The notes under the pieces: model-generated
Told to the model about the DNA's origin: nothing
The model's input: the letters and a program-made list of their open reading frames with translations, nothing else
The model's database searches: none
Position numbers and translations under genes: made by a program
Shown: piece after piece, positions 13,901-21,110 of the stretch
How positions within the stretch are numbered: the stretch's first letter is position 1
Layout of the letters: every line of letters begins with the position of its first letter
Assembly: GCA_012861695.1 (NCBI GenBank)
Contig: JAAOOA010000094.1
Span: forward strand, 607,001-671,000
Origin: Trematomus loennbergii
Taxonomy: Eukaryota > Chordata > Actinopteri > Perciformes > Nototheniidae
Direction of reading: 5' to 3'
Length of the DNA stretch: 64,000 nt

Positions 13901-15601
13901 GCCCCAAAGTTATAGATATTGATATATATATATATTTTATTATACAGAGTTTATACCTGTTAAGTTGTGCCTTCATAGTGGGGAGGGGCTAACCCACGTG
14001 TTTTGGGTGACGTCATACATCAGAGGGTAATGTGCATCAGTAGTTGCAGGAAAGTTATGCCGTCTTAATCCTTCGTCTTGTGAAAAACCACACACAGACA
14101 AATATCTGTATGTCTGCTTAAATAAGTAAAGAAGTCAAGCCTCATCTTAGCTCCTCATTTCCTCTATTCTGGACCTTTGGCCTTAAGTGGTGTTCTGGCC
14201 GACACACCTGGGTGAACCTAGTGATAGACACAAAACTAGTGCCAACACTGAGTTATCTCTAACTCTCCACTACAGTTAGACCTAACACACTTAGCTATTT
14301 GATCTACCTTTGGAACTAGTTTATAAATATATTTATTCTTCACTGTCACTCATTACTGGATCAGTGAGCTGCATGAGATACTGACAGGCTGTCAGGAGAG
14401 AGAGAGAGGGGGAGAGAGGAAAAGAGAGCGCTTCCGCTAATTTCTCCCGTGTTATTATCCAAAGTTAATGTAAACTTGAATATGTAGGCTACTTCATTTG
14501 AATGTAACAATTAAGTTGGTTGTTGTTTGTGGAAGCGCCAGTGAATGAGCCCCATTAACTGAGTTAAACATCACTTTTCACGAGTGTTTTCGTCGAGCTC
14601 TTCACCCCCCCCCCCCTTGATAATTCACAATCGTCGGCACGCTGATACATTTTTTTTTTTAGAATGGCACTTCATATCAAAAAGGTTGCCGACCCCTGGT
14701 TCTAAGGCATCTACATGTAGTGGCTTGATAGAAAAGAAGGAAGGAAGCCACGACACTGGTGTTTGTAGTCCCAGCTGTGGGGTCAAAGGTCGCTCTTACT
14801 CAGCACGTATCCGGCCACCCAGCCTCCTTTCACTCCGAAGCCGTACAGCGTCCTGAAGACCAGTAACGTCACGTAGTTCGGAGCCACGGCCACCATGATC
14901 CCCGTGACCGCGTTCAGCACGTTGGACACCAGGAAGCTGATCTTCCTGCCGAACCTGAGGAAGTAATAGAGAAACGAGAGACGGAAATAATGCTTTAGAA
15001 AACAGGTTTATGGAGCAGCAATGTATGAGTAGATAGCTTTTTCCACACTCATGTAAAAGATCACCTGTTTTCCTCTTTAGCATTTTGCTTTGATTCTGCA
15101 ATGCATTGGAATTGCACGTCAGATACTTTACTAATCATTTTTAGGAATTTATTTTATAGATATTTTATTTATAATTTCAGATATTTAACTGATTTTATTT
15201 ATTGATTATATTTGTACATATATTTTTCTATTTAACTGAAAACTTTTTATCTGGATATTCCACTGCTTGCTTAACCTGACTAACTATGTAAAGAAAAGAA
15301 AAGGTCACAGACAATATTACAAAAAAACAACAACCTTTGAAATAATGAAGCCACAGTAAGAACAACGCGGTATTACTTATATCCAACAGAGTCATAGTCA
15401 TTTGACTGAACTTCTGTCAAAAACAGATTGAAACTAATATTAAGCTCACCTGTCGGCCAGGTAGCCAAGAGCGATGCTCCCCACCAGGAAGCCCACGTTG
15501 AGCGAAGCCTGGAACAATCCACCAACCATCCATCTGCACACACCAGGTCAAAAACACACACACCACACACACACACACACCCACACACACACACACACAC
15601 A

Positions 15602-15650
<49 letters not shown>

Positions 15651-17045
15651 CACACACAAAAATACATATAAAAACTGCCTCAAAGTGTTACTAGTTAGAA
15701 ATTGTGTGCATGCTGGTGGCTATTTTTGTTAAATCTCATAAATTCCTTTACAATTATTTGTATTTTTCTGCACTTAACAAGCACGACACAACTTGGGAAT
15801 CAGTGAGTTGTAAGAAGAAAATTATTCTAGCATTAAAGTAAATGTATTCTATTTATATTTTATTCATTTGAATATATTTTACTTATTTTCTTTGCTTTCG
15901 TCTTCTCTCTTCCATCCACCATAGACTTTAACCCATGACCTACGGTACTTTAAAGGTCCCATGTCATGCTTTTCCGGTTATTACCCGTCCCCTTGTGTGT
16001 TATGAAGCTTTTTCTGCATGTAAACGGTCTGCAGAGTCACAAACCCTCAAAGTACACCCTGTAGCGAGTAAAACTCTAACACAGAAAAGACCTGTCTATG
16101 CTGCCCCAGAACGCCTCGTTGGAGATTTCTCTTTTCCATTTTTTCTTCCGGGAACCAAGTGACGTAACGACGACCCTCCGTGGATTGGTGCAAATGAACC
16201 AATCCGCGGATTTCCTTACACACACTCAATCTTTTCTCAGCTGCAGCTCCGCCGATTTCTCCTCCCTGAGACGGCGGGACGCGGCGAGGCTGCGATTCGG
16301 GCTGCGGGTGTGTGTGTGTTCAGGATGGTTTCGCTGTGTCTCGCTTTGTCTCGCTGTGTCTCGCTGTCTCGCAGACAGCCACTGGGCTCATAGGGAGGGG
16401 GGGGGGCAGGAGCTCCAACAAGCCGTTTAGGACAGAGAGTGAATACACATACTATACAGAGATGCTGTATGAGAAACCAAAATCTATTTTAGTAGACCTC
16501 AACAATGGAATTATGATCAGTAGAAATGGCCATGACATGGGACTTTACATGCATTGTATTTTGTCCTGCAATAGAAGTGTCCTTCAGAACCTTATTAAAA
16601 GTTAAATAATTCCAGCCTGCATCACCTCACATTGCATTCTTCCCTAGTTACTAACCTCAGTAACAAGGACTGTCTCCCCTCGTAGTCGTACTCCCAGCCG
16701 TCCTTGCAGGCAGCCGTTGTTGGGATTCTGCTGAGGTCCAGCTCCTCTGAATCACAGCTGAGAGCCGTGGAGTTCCAGTCCACCTCGTACCGCTCACAGC
16801 TGCTCTCAGATCTGTTCCCCTGAGGCACCGTCAGCCTGCGAGCCTCCGTCAGGCTCCATCCACACGTCTGCCTCCTCTCCACTACCGCGGGGTCTCTGCA
16901 CCAGTGATCCGGGGTGAATCCCTGGAAGACGATGCCCACGTAGACCCCGCCAGGGCATGGACACCAAGCAAAACAGGGCGAAGATCCGCTTCTGACAGCG
17001 GCCAAACTTCCCCGCTTCCTCCAAGATGTCATCAAAAGTGGTCAT
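1861..17045 (-). CDS. slc22a2: SLC22A family organic cation transporter (OCT1-3-like), 3' end missing, frameshifted
   Basis: Eight exons on the minus strand encode the N-terminal three quarters of a 12-TM major facilitator of the organic cation transporter group: plasma-membrane, electrogenic uptake of organic cations. In order: exon 1 (16656-17045, start at 17045), exon 2 (15450 to about 15553), exon 3 (14800-14954), exon 4 (5858-6024), exon 5 (4428-4540), exon 6 (4057-4157), exon 7 (2059-2273), exon 8 (1861-1968). Recognisable pieces: the extracellular loop with [11 protein letters not shown], the FGRK motif after TM2, RRTVG, SPRWL before the central loop, [14 protein letters not shown], then [12 protein letters not shown]. 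The last exons (about 100 residues) lie off the left edge. Exons 1, 2, 4, 5 and 8 each need one or more single-base restorations; exons 3, 6 and 7 are clean. Either a decaying gene or assembly error; I favour error. The paralogue (OCT1/2/3) is uncertain, so the symbol is provisional. Confidence 0.85.
2059..2273 (-). CDS. slc22a2: SLC22A exon 7
   Basis: 215 nt, intact, with acceptor cccgcag and donor GTGAGC. It encodes TM7-8 including [26 protein letters not shown] and IERIGRR. This is the best conserved piece of the gene. Confidence 0.9.
2603..3600. repeat. 37-bp minisatellite, about 27 copies
   Basis: Tandem units of 37 bp (core gggacacatgttgatgtag) in the intron between SLC22A exons 6 and 7. 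Most units are identical; a few lack 1-3 bases (for example near 2706, 2820, 3063 and 3378) or carry single changes (gatggag, gatgtgg, cataaag). Because 37 is 1 more than a multiple of 3 and the unit has no minus-strand stop in any frame, all three minus frames are open across the array; this is not evidence of coding. Confidence 0.95.
3601..4056. other. Intron sequence, no gene seen
   Basis: AT-rich SLC22A intron between the minisatellite and exon 6. Nothing recognised. Confidence 0.6.
4057..4157 (-). CDS. slc22a2: SLC22A exon 6
   Basis: 101 nt, intact, acceptor ctgcag and donor GTGAGT. It encodes the end of the large cytoplasmic loop and the start of TM7 ([18 protein letters not shown]). 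Confidence 0.88.
4428..4540 (-). CDS. slc22a2: SLC22A exon 5 (two frameshifts)
   Basis: Acceptor ctgcag and donor GTACTG. It encodes [17 protein letters not shown] and the loop. One C is missing in the C run read at 4522-4526 and one base near 4465 (AAGAGAAC), so three frames are needed to read it. With both restored it is 115 nt. Confidence 0.82.
4541..5116. other. Intron sequence, no gene seen
   Basis: Part of the long SLC22A intron between exons 4 and 5. Nothing recognised before the SINE. Confidence 0.5.
5126..5339 (+). mobile_element. tRNA-derived SINE with L2-type tail
   Basis: The tRNA-like head has an A box (tggtctaatgg, 5148-5158) and a B box (gttcaaatc, 5192-5200), the internal RNA polymerase III promoter. 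The 3' tail (gtaagtcgctttggataaaa, then a short atgta repeat) matches the tail of the L2-like LINE fragment at 54320-55020. A 9-bp target duplication, tcattttca, flanks it at 5117-5125 and 5340-5348. Confidence 0.88.
5430..5580 (+). repeat. Degenerate TTTTAGTC-rich repeat, copy 1
   Basis: Clustered copies of ttttagtc and tttagtca at irregular spacing of about 10-30 bp. A longer copy in the same orientation is at 32600-32880. Probably part of an old dispersed element whose class I cannot assign. Confidence 0.6.
5858..6024 (-). CDS. slc22a2: SLC22A exon 4 (frameshifted at a G run)
   Basis: Acceptor tcctctcag, donor GTGAGA. It encodes [10 protein letters not shown]4-5 and the loop ([29 protein letters not shown]). 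The 7-base run at 6008-6014 should hold 8 for the frame to continue from exon 3. Confidence 0.85.
6025..6449. other. Intron sequence, no gene seen
   Basis: Part of SLC22A intron 3, with a short (aat)n run at about 6057-6074. Nothing else recognised. Confidence 0.5.
6458..6927 (+). mobile_element. hAT MITE (family 2), right terminus lost
   Basis: The left end CAGGGGTGTCCAAAAC followed by gggccacatacag and gggccggg is the start of a common type of hAT derivative. The expected right end (a complement of the left) is absent; the element stops at gggccgattg where the next hAT begins. gtttaagg at 6450-6457 and gtctaagg at 6921-6928 may be its target duplication with one change. Confidence 0.65.
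7191..7433 (+). pseudogene. Transposase remnant: partial BED finger in hAT copy 2
   Basis: Protein identical to that of 331-573; see there. It lies upstream of the BEL/Pao insertion and is not interrupted by it. Confidence 0.55.
7473..7852 (+). repeat. BEL/Pao 5' LTR
   Basis: Begins TGTAGAAAAGG and ends CCACTACA; it has an AT-rich (TA)n stretch that could serve as promoter. Compared with the 3' LTR it lacks 4 bases at three places (near 7650, 7664 and 7696). Confidence 0.95.
7857..7874 (+). promoter_or_regulatory. Primer-binding site, tRNA-Tyr type
   Basis: TGGTCCTTCGAGCCGGAT, four bases after the LTR, is complementary to the 3' end of vertebrate tRNA-Tyr as I remember it (acceptor ..TCGAAGGA plus CCA). 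Reverse transcription would start here. Confidence 0.7.
7894..9924 (+). CDS. BEL/Pao gag-like protein
   Basis: About 676 residues from the ATG at 7894. The open frame extends upstream to 7765, but that is inside the LTR, so 7894, the first ATG after the primer-binding site, is the better start. It has a proline-rich, acidic first half, then a capsid-like DUF1759-type segment (about 8930-9180), then three Cys/His knuckles near the end: [14 protein letters not shown] (from about 9607), [13 protein letters not shown] and CGLCQGKH. It packages element RNA. In intact members gag and pol form one frame; here the frame ends at 9924 while the protease is already open in the -1 frame from 9825, so one base is probably missing between 9825 and about 9870. 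Confidence 0.88.
   Translation: MEPLPGYEAYGARPRRQTRLPTRYADYDMDHLGYISQRYRQEEETSPLEGKARMTPLTSPNDSPPPRHLNRRDANSRRWTLAMGLAASSCFQRESRGIGFENTLLTCLHRCPRPPREDDRVELENIRQERFLLQQTQRRMSSDIGELKALRADMRQLVDTVRNLKTPSLHSNKPELTVMQPPAPFVGEPDSEDEDDWPAPPPWPDPVSGELLPGDYITPHHPNGRPDELPPKEEVVPAPVTQPSVGQQHVQHSAHGALPATRSRENYADYSTPWYQPAQPSPRPPSLAPTEPKYQVYGGHRSEHSSNPVPPPQPHPHRSWTQPLPSRPALISEPGYHGPRPTIRNFSSRDPSEFARLKISLENLLPPSATELFKYQVLVDHLQLEEARLIADAYLNSPTPFSDTMAALNDKFGQPHQIALKRIAAVMDSPDIKRGDVAAFEKFALQIQSLVGMLRTIGSEGEVELQCGSHVARLLSKLPPEQRADFRRCMFSQGSRTHNLIDLAEWLKYESWCQDSEGQLAVKGSWESSSRPEGRQGKHHTTVLHGAKDTWKKPDSQVPGNSFKGNKSKPYCPYCNNEDHYLSQCTAVTKLNKEQLTAWIRTNKRCWRCARPHQAAQCNLKKTCGLCQGKHLQVLHDVNLRPPKETDSAPTSQNHGRGPRLRYCTWTDPLKAVKSF
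9825..12440 (+). CDS. BEL/Pao pol: protease, reverse transcriptase, RNase H
   Basis: Open in frame 3 from 9825; the first ATG at 10005 is internal, so this is not a separate gene. The aspartic protease motif is D-D-G-S-E at 9984-9998. The reverse transcriptase follows, with [23 protein letters not shown] and an F-Y-V-D-N active-site block near 11236 (Asn where most RTs have a second Asp; I recall this as common in BEL/Pao). The RNase H-like region has [10 protein letters not shown] (about 11789) and [11 protein letters not shown] (about 12010). The frame ends at 12440, but the integrase sequence is already open in frame 1 from about 12403, so there is one frame change there. Confidence 0.88.
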   Translation, partial: GDRLSTNLAEPWPRATTEVLYLDRPAEGSQVLLKVVKVRIHYKDRFINTYAILDDGSERTMLLPEAVEKLGVQGTPEDLPLRTIRQDVQTLRGASVSFSISSPAKPKTRFKITGAFTTAHIGLADHTYPMEQLREKYKHLIGLPIRTLTNAKPLLLLGSDHPHLVTPIEPVRLGPKGGPAAIHTRLGWTLQGPASVVYHLAQPQQCLFTSVSPQVSELMKHVEMLWQVDTLPFRSEKLVTRSREDQEAIGILETKTIRVQVNDILRYATPLLRRKDMPLLQATKEAVMHSLRSIERRLAKNPMQAEAYKVEMEKLIKAGSVIKCYPEVPVEKGRESWYIPHHMVSHNGKNRLVFNCSFQYRGQNLNDYLLPGPTLGASLLGVLLRFREHAVAISGDIKGMFHQVRLLPEDRDLLRFVWRDSSQDPPAVYEWQVLPFGTTCSPCCATFALQRHVIDHSQPDEEVRTSVEKCFYVDNCLQSVPTIAEARHLVDKLRAILASAGFELRQWASNQPEVISHLPEESRSTSVELWLAQNKTDVPESTLGLSWLFQKDILGYKHRPVDYGEITMRNIYKVLASQYDPLGFILPYTTRAKILVRHLWDKHRGWDDPLLPQELLRQWKVWEEQLQVLPQVNLPRPYLPKEVDISALQREVHIFCDASEEAYGSVAYLRTTDRHGVVYLSFLMARSRVAPKRFHSMPRLELCAALTGAQLSQVLARELTINIDRTILWSDSTTVLTWLKSESCRFKVFVGARVAEIQELTDRKDWRYVDSARNSADDVTRGKKLKELIETNRWSQGPPFLLLSPDSWPEDPAVHKTEDASELRKSTFCGVTAVASSQPIADPSHPNSWKELLEVTVWSCRGGQIQRPPYC
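12403..13836 (+). CDS. BEL/Pao pol: integrase
   Basis: Frame 1. It is the C-terminal part of pol, not a separate gene; the ATG at 12463 is internal. A zinc-binding HHCC region (LHHPG ... CADCQRW) is followed by a DDE catalytic core: D in GMDCFGPF (about 12914), D in LFSDQGTNF (about 13097), E in GGVWEREI (about 13240). A DUF5641-like tail follows. It inserts the cDNA and makes the 5-bp target duplication seen. The stop TAG is 55 bases before the 3' LTR. Confidence 0.9.
   Translation, partial: AGAAKSNDPPTAEDFRQAERLILQRVQRDSFPQECSLLKAGKPVLRSSRLLTLSPELDESGELIHVGGRLRRAEDLEPTALHPIILDPGHWMTKLLIQDFDSRLHHPGPERVFAELRRSFWILRGREAVRRYQHSCADCQRWRARPAVPKMADLPAARLRLFKPPFFSTGMDCFGPFQVKVGRRLEKRWGIIFKCLTTRAVYLDLLTAISSDAFLMALRRFIARRGTPAELFSDQGTNFKGGERELSEAFKDMAPDLQQILAPQKIAFHFNPPAAPHFGGVWEREIRSVKSALYATVGAQPVPEEVLSTVLTEVEGILNSKPLGYVSSDASDPDPVTPNVLLMGRPDGSLPQVVYPESELISRRRWKHSQVLADHFWARFMRLYLPSLQARQKWQATPADIKEDAVVMIADPHLPRALWPIGTVVKTHPSSDGHIRSADVKIKERVYTRPVARLVVLPALPSGAYEDSSTPAITSKP
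13891..14274 (+). repeat. BEL/Pao 3' LTR
   Basis: 384 bp, identical to the 5' LTR except for four extra bases at three sites. The sequence just before it (tgtgggcggc) is a poor polypurine tract. Confidence 0.95.
14800..14954 (-). CDS. slc22a2: SLC22A exon 3
   Basis: 155 nt, intact. Acceptor cttcctcag, donor GTAAGA. It encodes FGRK and TM2-4 ([36 protein letters not shown]). Nearly 9 kb of intron, most of it transposon, separates it from exon 4. Confidence 0.9.
14955..15449. other. Intron sequence, no gene seen
   Basis: SLC22A intron 2, AT-rich. Nothing recognised. Confidence 0.6.
15450..15553 (-). CDS. slc22a2: SLC22A exon 2 (frameshifted, acceptor unclear)
   Basis: Donor GTGAGC is clear. 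It encodes [11 protein letters not shown], then in the next frame [19 protein letters not shown]; one T is missing after GTGGAT near 15520. If the exon starts with the homologous FDLVC, no AG is present just upstream, only the (TG)n microsatellite. The alternative acceptor tgtgcag (exon start at 15533) would give an 84-nt exon in one frame but lose the conserved DLVC stretch. Confidence 0.7.
15554..15659. repeat. (CA)n microsatellite
   Basis: About 105 bp of interrupted CA repeats, directly abutting SLC22A exon 2 on its 5' (minus-strand) side. Confidence 0.95.
15954..16545. mobile_element. MITE with AGGTCCCATGTCATG inverted ends
   Basis: The left end AGGTCCCATGTCATG pairs with CATGACATGGGACTT at the right. 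TTAA precedes it, and TTAC overlaps or follows the right end, so a TTAA target duplication is possible (Kolobok- or piggyBac-like). It has a GC-rich interior and no transposase. It lies in SLC22A intron 1. Confidence 0.6.
16656..17045 (-). CDS. slc22a2: SLC22A exon 1 (two frame changes)
   Basis: Starts with ATG at 17045 ([20 protein letters not shown], typical of OCT proteins) and ends at donor GTTAGT. It encodes TM1 and the large glycosylated extracellular loop with its cysteines ([30 protein letters not shown]). A net shift equal to two missing bases lies near 16945-16960 (CCCTGGCGGGGTC), and one G is missing near 16675 (GAGGGGAG) before LVTE. Confidence 0.82.
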
Positions 17046-18339
17046 GGCTAAAGAAAGCTCTTTAAAAACAGCTCACAAGTAATTTAAAAGACAGTGTGTG
17101 CAGCCTTGATAGTGAGCTCTGAGCATCTCTCTACTGAGGTACCGCTGACATGTCTCTGCTTTGGTTTTTAAACAGGACAAGCGGGAGCAAAGGTCCTCAG
17201 AAAGACGTTGTTGCTTACGGGAAAAAAGGTGGATATTAACGATCAGCTTCTAAGACGTCAGAACAAGTGTGTCATTTTAATGTATAACACAGGAGTCAGA
17301 AACATACAGTGAATGCACCAACAAGGGCCTCCCTGGACCGCTGGGCTTTGCGTCTCGTGTGCAGCAAGTTAGTGATGCTGTTAATCAGTGAACATTTAAA
17401 GATGTGTCTGTTGGGGAAGAGGATCAAGTTCATGTCACTGTGAACTTGGGGGGGGGGGGGGGGGGTCTGATGAAAGGTTACTTGTTTTACATGTTTTCTG
17501 TGGACGTCAGAGTTGTCTTTGAGTCGTTTGAGCCTTGGACGTTTATTTAAAAAGTTAATATATTGGACAACATTCATGTCATTCCAACACATCTAGCAGC
17601 AAGTCCTCAAAACAAGCTTTAGTTTTGAGATTTGACTTGAACTCATTTTGATAAGACTTGATCTGGACATGTTGAATGACACAAAATTGGACTTGTATTG
17701 ACATGTTTTAATTATTCAAATTATTTATTTTTGACTTGATTTGGACTCTTCTTAAACAACTTGAGACTTGACTTGCACATGGTTTAAAATATCTTTAAGC
17801 TTGACTTATAGTCTAGCAGGAAGGGCCCTCAGATTTCGAGATACCCCTACCCGAGGTAGAACAAAACACAACAATGATTTTTCTTATCTTTAGGGTCTGC
17901 CATTAATGAAATTGATTGTTGTTAAATGTTATTTGGGGAAAAAATGTTTTTTGGTTGTTCTTTAGAACTACCCCAATCCCTGAAAAAGAGCCAAATTGGA
18001 CCAGGCCGAATATGGAAAGGTGACAAAAAAGCCCATAACTTGAGAATGATCACTCTTTTCATCTTCAGATTTGCTGAGGTATGAACCAGGTGGCTGTCCT
18101 ACATCACCAAATAGTCAGACAATGATTTAACTAAAGAAATACTGAATTTTAGTCCTGTAAACTTAGCTTTAGTTTAGACGGAAATTGTACTTTTTGGTGA
18201 TAGGAACATGACTCAATCACTTTTCTCTCATTATCAGAAAAACAGAAATCCCTAAACAAAAATATACCATTACTGAATTGTCTAGGGTGCTATTGAACAC
18301 TAACCAGTAGTTGTATGGAAATATCTGGTACTACGACAC
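17046..18339. other. No gene seen upstream of SLC22A
   Basis: Presumed promoter and flank of the SLC22A gene; no clear TATA or other box found. It contains a long G run at about 17449-17466 and, at about 17630-17815, a loose cluster of gacttg motifs at irregular spacing. Confidence 0.5.
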
Positions 18340-19766
18340 ACCCTGTCACTCTGGTTGGCCTCTTATGATGTTGCTGTCTTTTAATATATGATTATTTCTC
18401 TGCCGCTAGTTCGTTCCTCGCAGATTCTTCAGTCTCATCAGCCTCATCCTTCCATCAGTCCCAGTTAACGCCTCCAGCACACTTCCAGTGTCTGACTCCA
18501 TATGATATTGTCCTGATGCTGTAAGGGTGATGCCCATGATCACAAAATGACCCCTCTAGAGTCTGAGTGCCAAGGACCTCCTATTATGTCTGTCATTAAT
18601 GTTACATCACCCATTATAACCGTTTTCTTTCCTTTTTCTCTTCTCTTAATGAATAGTCCTGTCTTTAAGTATAACCCAATGTAAAGTCCTTTTCCTGCAC
18701 CATTTGAAGGCTTCAAAACAGGCATTTTTACTGATGTGTTTGGAGAAATGACACTATGAATCTTGTGGTGCTTGAAGAAATACACACTGCCGGCCAGGAT
18801 ATGTGCTTTTTTTGGAGCCCTTTAATGTCACTAGTTTTTTAAACAAACCACTATCTGAGGATAATACAAGCACCCATAAAACACCCTTTATCTAGAGAGC
18901 CATTGAAGCCCATGAAGAATGTATCCTTCCACAAATCTTTTCATCTGCTGTATTAATAAAGTTGCCACGTGTTTTCAAATTCAAGTTAAGGCACTATCTG
19001 TGCAGAACATTACAGATATTCTTCATTTGCAGTATTTTTTTTAAAAGTGTTCAGAAAGACTGCATCAATGATATGCTATATATCTATATAATATCAATAT
19101 TGTTATTAACTTCAACCAAAGTCAATTTAAATAGCGGGCAAACATTGGTTAATTGCCATGCATGTGGTGTTTGATATAGTTTACGTTCAATTTAAACTAT
19201 TTTAGGCAGAAAAACATATATAGACTAAACTTTTTTAAATAATTTACTATAATTTCGAAAGGTTTTTGTGAGAAATCATTTCAAAAGTAAACTTTTTTTC
19301 ATTTTATATTTAAATTTGAAATGTTTGCACACAACATTATTAATTTATACATTTTATCAATTTTTTTAATTATGAATCCATTTATTTTAATGTATTCCTT
19401 GAGGCTGGGGAAGATATCCAGCATGTAGTTCAACATGCAAATGTTCTAATGCAAGTAAGTATAAGTATAACATGAAAATGGAAATAAAATACGTTTCATA
19501 GGAGGATGTGGATTTGTTTTCTCTCACCTTGTAATTACACAATCAAACAATCTATAATTTAGCTCTGGCCTTCACTCACAAAAAAACATTTTGTTGAATT
19601 GGACACATTTTCAAATCTCTATTGACTGACATGCAATGACTGGGACTGATGGAAGAATCTGCGAGGAATGAACTAGGAGCAGAGAAATAATCCTATTTAA
19701 AAGACAGCATTGTCATAAGAGCCTAGAGGCCAACAAGAGTGACAGAGTGTGTCACTTTGCTGAAGG
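18340..19766. repeat. 1.4-kb structure with about 130-bp imperfect inverted repeats
   Basis: The sequence from gacacaccctgtcactct at about 18340 to cagtcccagt at about 18470 reappears reverse-complemented at about 19637-19755 (shared core cctcgcagattcttc). The arms differ by several indels, including an 18-base insert in the left arm. The interior is AT-rich with no long frame. Probably an old DNA transposon or fold-back element; no target duplication was recognised. Confidence 0.7.
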
Positions 19767-20000
19767 ATAGTTGTGACCAGGGGTTAAATTGGGCCGGGGC
19801 TGTCCGGGGCTCATCCCGGCACATAGGACGATGCTCTGACGTCATCACCCTCGCTCATTTGTCATTTGTTTAAGCCATATGTTAAAACATCTCTCGTTCT
19901 TAATATAAACTTTATTTAGGGTCGATATGTGTTGACTTGACTTTAAAATAGCAGATCTCTGTGACAGGATATAGTTTTTCCGCTTAGTGAAAACGTGTGT

Positions 20001-20137
<137 letters not shown>

Positions 20138-20170
20138 GTCTTGTAACACGGAGCCCGTTTCCTACACCAT

Positions 20171-21110
20171 CAGGGCCGGTTCTAACCAATTTGCTGCCCT
20201 AGGCGAGATTTTAGATGGCGCCCCCCTCGTACAGTAGAAAAGATAAAAGTATCCAAGCAATACACAATAGAATATATAAAGAATAAATGAAAAATCTCTA
20301 CAAATACCAATACACTACAAAAACAGAAACTTATTGACATAATACACATCAAAAAGGCTTCAAATGTATTCAGTATTGTATGAACATGTTTTAATTGGGG
20401 TGTGGACATCACATCCTCTAGGGGGGTCCGGGGGTATGCTCCGTCCGGGAAGAAATGTTTGAAAATGTAAAGTAAAATGCTTCAATCTGGTGCACTTTGA
20501 GCACACATTACTAGAAACTAGATCTAGGGGTACAACTCTAAACACCGTATGAAAAGATCGGTTTACATTTTAATAATCAAATAAATGTGAACATAACCAA
20601 TAACCTACCATAGCCAATAACAAATAAATGTAACTTATTTATTTTTGTTGTTCATTCATATCTTATTTTACCTAGTTAACATTTATTTATGCATATTTTT
20701 TTATCTCTCAAGTTTTAAACGATATTTTTTGGTTTACTGTCCTATAGTATACATTGAAATGATTTCAAACCTGTTTATCCAAATAATTATAAAGGAGTGC
20801 CTTGGAAATATTTGTTTACATAAATTGCATTTATCTCTCTTGCTCGCTCCCACGCCCACTTTAGCTGTGAGCTGCGGGCGCCTGATAAGCCAACACCCCC
20901 CACTTTCATCACTTACAGCGCCCATCATACAGGGCAAATGAAAAGTGTAACCGGGGTGAAAAAGGTGTTACATTTACTTAATTATGAATGTTGTTACATC
21001 AAGGCTGAAAATTAGGATGAGCGCAAACAGTCAAAATCCTCCCAGAGCTGCCAGCGCAGCGCCCCCCCAGATCTGGCGCCCTAGACGATCGCCTATGTCG
21101 CCTATGCCTG
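20171..21110. mobile_element. hAT element, family 4, nested in family 3
   Basis: Starts CAGGGCCGGTTCTAACC ... ccctaggcgag and ends gcctatgtcgcctatgcctg. A perfect 8-bp duplication, tacaccat, lies at 20163-20170 and 21111-21118. 940 bp, non-autonomous. Confidence 0.88.

Larger units (their letters stand above)
7473..14274 (+). mobile_element. BEL/Pao LTR retrotransposon, full length, very young
   Basis: LTRs at 7473-7852 (380 bp) and 13891-14274 (384 bp) start TG and end CA. They flank a primer-binding site, gag, protease, reverse transcriptase, RNase H and integrase in BEL/Pao order; no envelope gene is seen. A 5-bp target duplication, gttag, lies at 7468-7472 and 14275-14279, and the uninterrupted site exists in hAT copy 1, which proves the insertion. 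The LTRs differ at three indel sites (4 bases) and by no substitution. The coding region is in three pieces in two frames. Confidence 0.96.
6928..14698 (+). mobile_element. Non-autonomous hAT, family 1, copy 2, split by BEL/Pao
   Basis: Nearly identical to the element at 31-1032, but about 37 bp of its left end are missing and a BEL/Pao element sits inside it at 7473-14274. Without the insert it is about 964 bp, as expected. The right end ggttgccgacccctg is intact, followed by gttctaag (14699-14706), which resembles ggtctaag just left of the truncated end (6920-6927). It lies in SLC22A intron 3. Confidence 0.88.
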
